This document shows, piece by piece, positions 57,840 to 64,000 of a stretch of 64,000 nucleotides of DNA. The stretch is taken from NCBI GenBank assembly GCA_014529385.2, contig CM043963.1:70336912-70400911 (forward strand), read 5' to 3'. The translations under genes were made by a program, and so were the position numbers. The number at the start of each line of letters is the position of its first letter. Position 1 is the first letter of the stretch. The notes below the pieces were generated by a model. The model worked only from the letters and a program-made list of their open reading frames with translations. It made no database searches and was not told the origin of the DNA. This DNA is from Adiantum capillus-veneris. Lineage: Eukaryota > Streptophyta > Polypodiopsida > Polypodiales > Pteridaceae.

Positions 57840-58149
57840 CGAGAGGGGAGGTAGGGAAGGTGAACAAGAGCTTAAAATGAGAATAATTTTGCATGTTTGA
57901 TAGATTCTTCTTAAAAGAAGTGGAGGGAGCAAGTCAGCAAAAGAAGGGGGAAATGATCAATTTTTTATTTATTTTTTAAAGCACCCATGGGTATAATGGC
58001 GGCAATGAGCGCGGCAAAGATCATGGCAAACATTGAAAATAATTATAAAAAAAAGGCAGCCCGTTGGACTGGGCTTTTTTAAGTCTAACCCACTATCAAA
58101 ACAGCCACAACAATCTCTTTGTATTTTCTCCTCTTCTTCTCTTCTTAGA

Positions 58150-58150
<1 letters not shown>
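57840..58150. other. Spacer upstream of the CACTA coding part
   Basis: AT-rich, no feature recognised. Confidence 0.5.
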
Positions 58151-58270
<120 letters not shown>

Positions 58271-58433
58271 CACACATGGAGGAGGCAAGCAAATGTTGGT
58301 GGCAGCGGCGGTAACTCTTTTGTTGGTGGCAAGAGGCGGCAAGGAGACACACAAAATACAACGATGTAAGTGCACTTAATTTATTTTTTGGCATGCATTT
58401 TTAAAAAAAATTAATGTTTATTTCTGCTTATTG

Positions 58434-59165
58434 TCGAGGTAAAGGCTCACGTGAGCCCATGGGTTGTCCCCCATGCTCATGATTTTTTGCATTCTATTGA
58501 GGTATTGGCATGCTAAACACAACCCCTGTATTAGAGGAATTTTGGCATGCTTATTTGCATGCAATGGAGAGCCCGTTTGGGGAGCCCATTGCATGCAAAT
58601 ATGCACGCCAAAATCCCTCTAATATAGGGGCCAAACTCATGCCCCAAACAGGCATGCCAAAACACCTCTAATAGAGGGGCAAAATGGATGCCATTTTGGC
58701 ATGAGTTTAGAGGGGTTTTGGCATGCCTATTTGCATCCAATGGGCAGCCCATTTGGGCATCCCATTGCATGCAAATAGGCATGCCAAAACCTCTCTAATA
58801 GAGGGGCCAAACCGATAGCCCAAAACCTCTCTAATTGGTCGAGGTAAAGGCTCATGTGAGCCCATGGGTTGTCCCCCATGCTCATGTTTTTTTGGCCTCC
58901 CCCCTTCAATGTCCAAAACCCCTAGCAAATGGCATGCGTTTAGCCCCTCTATCAAAGGGGTTTTGGCATGCCTATTTGCATGCAATGGGAACCCTGTTTG
59001 AGGAGCCCATTGCAAATGGGTTGCCCATTGCATGCAAATAGGCATGCCAAAACCCCTCTATTAGAGGGTCCAAACTCATGCCAAAATGGCATTTATTAGA
59101 AGGGTTTTGGCATGTCTATTTGCATGCAATGGGTTCCCCAAACGGGCTGGGAATCCCATTGCATG
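58434..59165. repeat. Palindrome-rich minisatellite
   Basis: Alternating direct and inverted copies of two words: ttggcatgcctatttgcatg and its reverse complement, and ccaaaacccctctaatagag with its inverse. A 50-bp phrase (gtcgaggtaaaggctca...) recurs at 58434 and 58846. Neighbouring inverted copies could fold into long hairpins, for example about 58690-58800 and 58955-59060. No protein. Confidence 0.88.
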
Positions 59166-60696
59166 TGACGGGAGCAAAGCGAACCCCAAACCCCGACAGC
59201 CTCTAAAACACCGGGGACCGAATGGCGCGCCTCGAGCCTGTCATGGTAAAGCAAACAGGGGGCACCACCTAGCTTCAGCGGCTAGGACGCAAACAACACA
59301 CCACCATAACAAAGTTTTCATCCAAGAGAGATGGATGCTTGGGAGTAATGATGAAGAGGAAAGGGAATGAGATCAAGTGAGAGAGAGAGAGTGAGGGAGA
59401 AGGTGTAGCGGCTTAGTACTTAGACACCACAAAAAGATGGCGAATCCGCACACCCTTCACACATACACAAGCTCACTCCAAACACAAGACTAGGTGGCGA
59501 TTCCGCACACCTCACATGGGCAAAACATTGTAAGAAACATACTCACAAAACCTCAAGCTTTATTCAGAGAATAAGGCGATGAAATGGGGAGCATAGGGTA
59601 GGGGAATGAAAAGGGAGAGCGTGGTAGAGCACATGGCGGATAGGTGGGAGTTGATGGCGAAGACTCGCACGAGGGTTATGGCCATCATCCTTCATTTAGT
59701 TGCCCTTCATCTTCCATAGCCAAGGGTGTAGAGGTCATGCTCAAGACAAGCATGGTGATTGCGGTGATGGTGATGGTGTGGGTGTGTGTGTGTGTGTGCA
59801 CTAGGCACACACAGTGCATAGTGTATTCTTTGGTGATGTTGTGTGTCCTTAGTGTGATGGTGACCCCTCTTTATATAGGGGAGGAGGGGGGAGAAATTCT
59901 AGATTTTAGAAATGAAGAAATCATTATCTACATAGGCCATGTGACTGTGGGCCCCACTTGTCTGGCTGTGTGTATATGTGCCAGAACAGCAGTCTCATGA
60001 GAGAGAGACTAAGAGAGAGAGGTGGGTTGATGAAAAAAAGTGAGAGGTGACATGGAGAATAAAGTAATTACAAGAGGGGAGAGAGGGGAGTGTGTTTCTG
60101 TGTGCAGATGTGTGTGAACACAAGAAAAATCAGGTAACCACCGGGTGGGGATGGGTCTGTGGGCACCTTTTTCAGTGAAACTGAGTGTGTGTGAGTGTGG
60201 AGGAGGTTATTTAGCTACAAGACAAGAGACATGGCGCCCTTTAGAGAGAGAGGGGGGTATTTGGGTCATGGGATATGATAGGAGAGAGAAAGAGGGGGTG
60301 GGGTATACTATTTTGGAAGATAGGGTAAGTTGCATGTGAGTTAGGGTGCATTATTGGTGAGTTATAATGCATTATTGGTGAGAGGTGGGGTAGCTTGAGG
60401 GGAGACAGAAAGGAGAAAGGACAAGGGGAAGAGAGAGGGGGTTGACCTTTTGAGTGGAGGAAAGGAAAGGGACACCCGGCGGGGCAACAGTGAAGAAAAA
60501 GGAGGCAACGTGGGGATGGGCTACCCCGCAGGCATGAGGTGGCCTATTTTACCTTTCTTATATATTTACATAATCATACTTTATTTTTTTCTTACTTTTT
60601 CCAATGCCTTTTATTACTTCCTCCATAAGAGGGGGTTTTCATGGGGTGGGGATGAGAGAAGAGGGGTATGGGAGCTTGGCCTGTGAAAAGCCCCCA
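59166..60696 (-). repeat. Probable 3' LTR of the Tat-like element
   Basis: Lies directly downstream (minus strand) of integrase. A purine tract, CAAAAGGGGAGGGC, sits at 60703-60716, the LTR probably begins near 60696 (TGGGGGCTTTTC), and it contains a TATATAAAG box. The far end is uncertain; tgtgacggg at about 59167 is a candidate. No second LTR is in the window, so the limits are not confirmed by alignment. Confidence 0.55.
59870..59877 (-). promoter_or_regulatory. TATA box in the Tat-like LTR
   Basis: Minus strand TATATAAA (context CCCCTATATAAAGAGG), suggesting the LTR promoter. Confidence 0.55.
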
Positions 60697-60727
60697 TCGT
60701 TAGCCCTCCCCTTTTGCCTAGAGGCAT

Positions 60728-61810
60728 TCATGTCTCTAGCTCATCTGTTTGATCATTATCGTCGGAGGTGGCGGCTGATGGTGTGTCGTCATCTGGAATG
60801 TCAATTGGTGGAGCCTGGTCAAATCGAAAAAAATAAGGTTTAAGTCGCCAACCATTTACCCTAGTTTTATGAAGTTTTCCATCAGCCTCCATAAGTTGGT
60901 AGCTTCCATTGGCATACTTTTTCCTGATGATGAAAGGGCCTTCCCATCGGAGCAGGAGTTTCTTATCCTTGCGCGTGTCGAAGCGATTGTCGTAGCGGAG
61001 CACCAACATTCCTTTCTTCAATTCTTTTTTCCGGAGATGCTCGTTAAAGGTAAGCCGTCTATGCTCTGCTTGTGCTGCATAATAATTTATTGCTTCTTCT
61101 CTGTCCAGCTGCAGTCTTTCCAAGTTGATGATGTGATCTCTCAAATGCATGTTGGGATGTTGAAGCTGGCTTGCCATTACTCTGAGACTTTGCAGTTGCA
61201 CTTCAATGGACAAGATTGCTTCCTTACCAAATACTAGATGATACGGTGTGAATCCCAAGGATGTACGAAATGAAGTTCTATAGGCCCATAATGCTGGTAG
61301 TAGATACTTATCCCAGTCTCTAGGATGATTGTTTACCTGCTTGGTAATAATTTTAGAAACCATACTATTTACCTTTTCAACTAGGCCATTACATTGAGGG
61401 TAATACGGTGAAGAGTGCCTCCTTGTAATGCCCAGTTTTTGCATTAATTCTCCTACCAAGTCTGCTCTGAAACCTGGCCCTCTATCAGAGATGATCTCTA
61501 AAGGTGTGCCAAACCTACAGCATATGTGCTCGTAGATAAATTTAGCTACCTCTATCGCTATGATTCTAGTGGTGGCTGTAGCCTCTGCCCATCTAGTCAT
61601 GTAGTCGACCCCCATGATAATGTAGAATTTTCCTGAGTTGGCCCTAGGTAATGGCCCAATGGCATCGATACCCCATTTTTCAAATGGGCCATATGAGAGA
61701 ATAGGTGTCTGTGGTTCAGGCATAAGTGACCTAGTGCCGGCCTTTTGACACAACTTACACGTTTTGCACCAATGGTGTACATCACGGTTGAGGCTAGGCC
61801 ATATGAAGCC
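60728..61810 (-). CDS. int: Ty3/gypsy integrase core and C-terminal domain
   Basis: The DDE integrase inserts element cDNA into chromosomes. The minus-strand frame shows D in KWGIDAIGPLP, D in IISDRGPGF and E in CNGLVEKVNSM, the complete D,D(35)E triad, then the plant gypsy C-terminal part (LRWEGPFIIRKKY, GSYQLMEADGK, NGWRLKPYFF) and an acidic end (DDDTPSAATSDDNDQTDE). It has no chromodomain. It continues in the same frame as the RNase H/zinc-finger segment upstream, separated only by a TAG at 61811-61813 that sits where related proteins have Gln (ILxAGF). The first in-frame ATG is 61753, but the protein is normally cleaved from Pol, so that start has no meaning. Confidence 0.92.
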   Translation of the reverse strand, partial: GFIWPSLNRDVHHWCKTCKLCQKAGTRSLMPEPQTPILSYGPFEKWGIDAIGPLPRANSGKFYIIMGVDYMTRWAEATATTRIIAIEVAKFIYEHICCRFGTPLEIISDRGPGFRADLVGELMQKLGITRRHSSPYYPQCNGLVEKVNSMVSKIITKQVNNHPRDWDKYLLPALWAYRTSFRTSLGFTPYHLVFGKEAILSIEVQLQSLRVMASQLQHPNMHLRDHIINLERLQLDREEAINYYAAQAEHRRLTFNEHLRKKELKKGMLVLRYDNRFDTRKDKKLLLRWEGPFIIRKKYANGSYQLMEADGKLHKTRVNGWRLKPYFFRFDQAPPIDIPDDDTPSAATSDDNDQTDELET

Positions 61811-61813
61811 TGC

Positions 61814-62599
61814 CTACAAGATTTTCCTACTTGTTATGTCTAGGGCAAAGTCACCACCACAAACCCCGTCGTGACAGCTAGCAATTACTCCCGTGATTTC
61901 CTGAGAGAGAGGGACCTTCCTGAGTATTTGGTCCTTACCCGTACAGTACAAACCGTCATTGATGAGTCGATACCTTGTGGCCTTCCGCGTCAGCCATTGC
62001 TTCTGTCCCTTTGTTAAATCTGATGGGCATTCCCTTGTTTCCAAAAAATGCATGATGTCAGGCAAGGCATCACTGCCTTGAAATAGAGGGAGCTTTAGTT
62101 TTATTGCTCCAACCACCACTTCCTGTAGTCTTTCACTTGCTAGGGCATCTGCTTCTTGGTTTTGAGCCCTTGGGATATGGTGTATTTGAACTTCTTCAAA
62201 CTTACCCAACAAGGTTTTTACACCACTTAAGTGAGTCCTTAAACTAGGATTCTTGCATGTCCATGCTCCATTTACTTTCCTTACCAGAAGTAGAGCATCC
62301 CCAAATACATTAAGGCGTTGTACACCTTGTGAGACGCACCATTGTAGACCCTTGGTTAGTGCTGCATACTCAGCTTCATTGTTAGAATGTGAATCTAACA
62401 ATTGGCCCAACGAAAATACCTTTGTCCCTTTGTCATCAAAGACCACTATGCCTGCAGCTGCTTTGTCGGACGCTCGCTTGTAGGCTCCATCAAAGTAGAG
62501 AGAGTGTGCTCCTTCTACCATCGGTGGTACTGGAGGTAATCGGACTTCTCCTTCCTTAGATTGCTTCTCCTTCCTTAGATTGCTTCTCCTTCCTTTCAA
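61814..62599 (-). CDS. Second (archaeal-type) RNase H and integrase zinc-finger region
   Basis: Extra RNase H typical of the Tat lineage. Residues about 30-160: LYFDGAYKRASDKAAAGIVV (first Asp), DSHSNNEAEYAALTKGLQWC (Glu), VFGDALLLV (second Asp), RAQNQEADALA (last Asp), so the catalytic D-E-D-D is present. The rest (DALPDIMHFLETRECP..., CHDGVCGGDFALD) leads to the integrase HHCC region. It overlaps the RT frame by 44 bp at 62556-62599 in another frame because of a 19-bp tandem repeat there (cttctccttccttagattg, three copies). Confidence 0.88.
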   Translation of the reverse strand: MKGRRSNLRKEKQSKEGEVRLPPVPPMVEGAHSLYFDGAYKRASDKAAAGIVVFDDKGTKVFSLGQLLDSHSNNEAEYAALTKGLQWCVSQGVQRLNVFGDALLLVRKVNGAWTCKNPSLRTHLSGVKTLLGKFEEVQIHHIPRAQNQEADALASERLQEVVVGAIKLKLPLFQGSDALPDIMHFLETRECPSDLTKGQKQWLTRKATRYRLINDGLYCTGKDQILRKVPLSQEITGVIASCHDGVCGGDFALDITSRKIL

Positions 62600-63632
62600 A
62601 GACTTGGTAGGTCATGAGTCCCCCCAAACTTGCCCTTGTCGTGCTTTCTACCTGTACCGTGTAGTCAAACTCTTGCAGACGAACTAGCCATTTAGTAATT
62701 CTAGCAGACACATCCATGTGTTGTACAACATAGGGAAATATTTCATCCGTGGTTAGAATCACAAATTGCTTAGGCAGCAAATATGACCTAAACTTTGTAG
62801 TTGCAAATCTAAGAGCTAGGACTAAGTGTTCCACATGGGTGAAACCTTTCTCTCTTGCTGTCATCATTCGACTAGAGAAGTAGATTGGCCTCATGAAAGA
62901 TGTCGTTGTATCCTTTTGGAGTAGCACAGCCCCCAATGAGTCATCACCAAAACTTGAGGTGACATAGAATTTTTCATCCCACTTAGGTGGTGAGATAGTT
63001 GGCAGAGTGGCTAAGACCTCCTTTACCTTGTTGTTGTGATGTTCACTTTCCTCGTCCCAAGTGAAAGTTGATCTTTGAGTGAGTTGTTGCAGTGGTAGAA
63101 CAAGTTGTGATAGTAGATGTATGAATCTACTTAAGTACCTCACCTTCTGTAGAAAAGAGACCAGTTGACGTGCGGTCGTTGGTGAAGGTAGGGCTATGAG
63201 TGCGGACACCTTACTTGGGTCGGCGTTGATACCTTTTGCTGAAATTTCATGGCCTAGTAGAATGACTTTACTCTCCCCAATGTGGCATTTATCCACATTT
63301 AATTGCCCACCTAGGCTCTGTAACCTAGCCAAACCTTCAGTTACCTTTTCTAAATGTGAAATACGGGAGCTATATATACAAAAATCATCAATGAACACTC
63401 TTATGGATGTTCCAAAGAACGGTTGAAAAACATATGTGACATATCTTTGGAATGTGGCAGGTGCATTTGTGAGACCAAATGGCATAACCATGTATGCAAA
63501 ACAACCCCATGGCGTGATAAAAGTGGTTTTTAGCTGATCTTCCAAGGCTATGCGTATTTGAAAGTATCCAGAATAACCATCACAGACGGTATAGCATTCA
63601 AAACCCGCTACTTCATTCAGAATTTCATCCAA
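62556..63632 (-). CDS. pol: Ty3/gypsy reverse transcriptase core and first RNase H
   Basis: Copies element RNA to DNA. RT palm motifs are intact: YSGYFQIRIALEDQLKTTFI, PFGLTNAPATFQRYV and the catalytic IRVFIDDFCIYSS (FIDD form of YxDD). The thumb follows (KCHIGESKVILLGHEISAKG), then RNase H with FYVTSSFGDDSLGAVLLQ and RPIYFSSRMMTAREKGFTHV; the usual Asp of its first motif is Ser (YVTSSFGD), suggesting the first RNase H is degenerate, as is general in Tat elements. The ORF begins within RT; the true reading continues upstream across a TAA at 63679. Confidence 0.9.
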   Translation of the reverse strand: MDEILNEVAGFECYTVCDGYSGYFQIRIALEDQLKTTFITPWGCFAYMVMPFGLTNAPATFQRYVTYVFQPFFGTSIRVFIDDFCIYSSRISHLEKVTEGLARLQSLGGQLNVDKCHIGESKVILLGHEISAKGINADPSKVSALIALPSPTTARQLVSFLQKVRYLSRFIHLLSQLVLPLQQLTQRSTFTWDEESEHHNNKVKEVLATLPTISPPKWDEKFYVTSSFGDDSLGAVLLQKDTTTSFMRPIYFSSRMMTAREKGFTHVEHLVLALRFATTKFRSYLLPKQFVILTTDEIFPYVVQHMDVSARITKWLVRLQEFDYTVQVESTTRASLGGLMTYQVFERKEKQSKEGEAI

Positions 63633-63680
63633 GAAAAGGAGAGGAAAGTGGTCTCTCTTTGTAGCTGCATTTAGTGGTTT

Positions 63681-63998
63681 TTAGTCAACACAGACCCTCC
63701 ACTTACCATTCTTTTTAGGCGTCACCACTACGGGTGACACCCATTCTGAGTTTTCTACAGGATAGATGAATCCCGCCTCCAGCAGTTTCCTTACCTCGGC
63801 CAAGAGTGCCTTTTCTTGTATGACCCCCAGTCGTCGTAGCTTTTGCACAACTGGTTTTACCCCTTCCTTCAGCTTAATATGATGTTCCACCACTGTAATG
63901 CCTGTGATTCTTTCATAGTTGTCAATGAACAGGTTAGGAAATCCCATCAACATTTGCAAAAAAATATCTTTCTCCTCAAGTGTTAATTCTGTAGACAA
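63681..63998 (-). CDS. pol: Reverse transcriptase N-terminal part, cut by the window edge
   Basis: VEHHIKLKEGVKPVVQKLRR, then EAGFIYPVENSEWVSPVVVT and KKNGKWRVCVD are the conserved start of gypsy RT. The TAA at 63679-63681 follows CVD, where nearly all relatives have Tyr; the same frame then continues (KPLNAATKRDHFPL) into 63632. Protease and gag should lie beyond 64000. Confidence 0.9.
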   Translation of the reverse strand: MSTELTLEEKDIFLQMLMGFPNLFIDNYERITGITVVEHHIKLKEGVKPVVQKLRRLGVIQEKALLAEVRKLLEAGFIYPVENSEWVSPVVVTPKKNGKWRVCVD

Positions 63999-64000
63999 CA

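Overview
This is a plant nuclear window, most likely from a seed-free vascular plant such as a fern. The reasons are one plant-specific GRAS transcription factor gene, decayed pentatricopeptide-repeat (PPR) units of the kind that is very abundant in ferns and lycophytes, plant-type LTR retrotransposons (Ty1/copia, chromovirus-like and Tat-like Ty3/gypsy), a CACTA transposon, and very many long (CT)n, (GA)n and (CA)n tracts. The fern assignment is an inference. No organelle, bacterial or RNA genes were recognised.

Layout. 0-1.3 kb: a single-exon NSP2-like GRAS gene, the only host gene that looks intact; its frame is open to the window edge. 3.0-4.3 kb: a decayed PPR array on the minus strand. 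5.0-11.4 kb: a complete LTR retrotransposon (two 587-bp LTRs, CACAC target duplication) with gag and protease but no polymerase. In place of pol it carries a 1.1-kb C-rich minisatellite and a rearranged piece of alpha-tubulin coding sequence. 11.4-13.6 kb: an AT-rich stretch with a MITE-like element and an LTR remnant. 13.65-23.4 kb: two nested Ty1/copia elements apparently split by an inversion of about 3.6 kb, plus a 1.04-kb tandem duplication. 23.4-34 kb: gene-poor, microsatellite-dense DNA with a second copy of the MITE-like element, an NB-ARC P-loop fragment and a 368-bp tandem duplication.

34.1-53.9 kb: a head-to-tail array of chromovirus-like Ty3/gypsy pieces on the minus strand that share LTRs (integrase-LTR-primer site-gag-pol-LTR). 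A younger 9.1-kb gag-protease-only element is nested inside it (40,050-49,174, target duplication AGGCT). 54.5-54.8 kb: a possible tRNA-derived SINE. 55.0-57.85 kb: a decayed CACTA transposon with TAD, TNP2, DUF4218 and DUF4216 regions. 58.4-59.2 kb: a palindrome-rich minisatellite. 59.2-64.0 kb: the 3' half of a Tat-lineage Ty3/gypsy element with two RNase H domains and an almost intact integrase; it runs off the right edge.

Apart from the GRAS gene, the window is a record of retrotransposon turnover: nesting, LTR-LTR recombination, inversion, tandem duplication, host-gene capture and microsatellite growth. Most premature stops in the coding relics can be explained by single C-to-T changes, as expected for methylated and silenced repeats.
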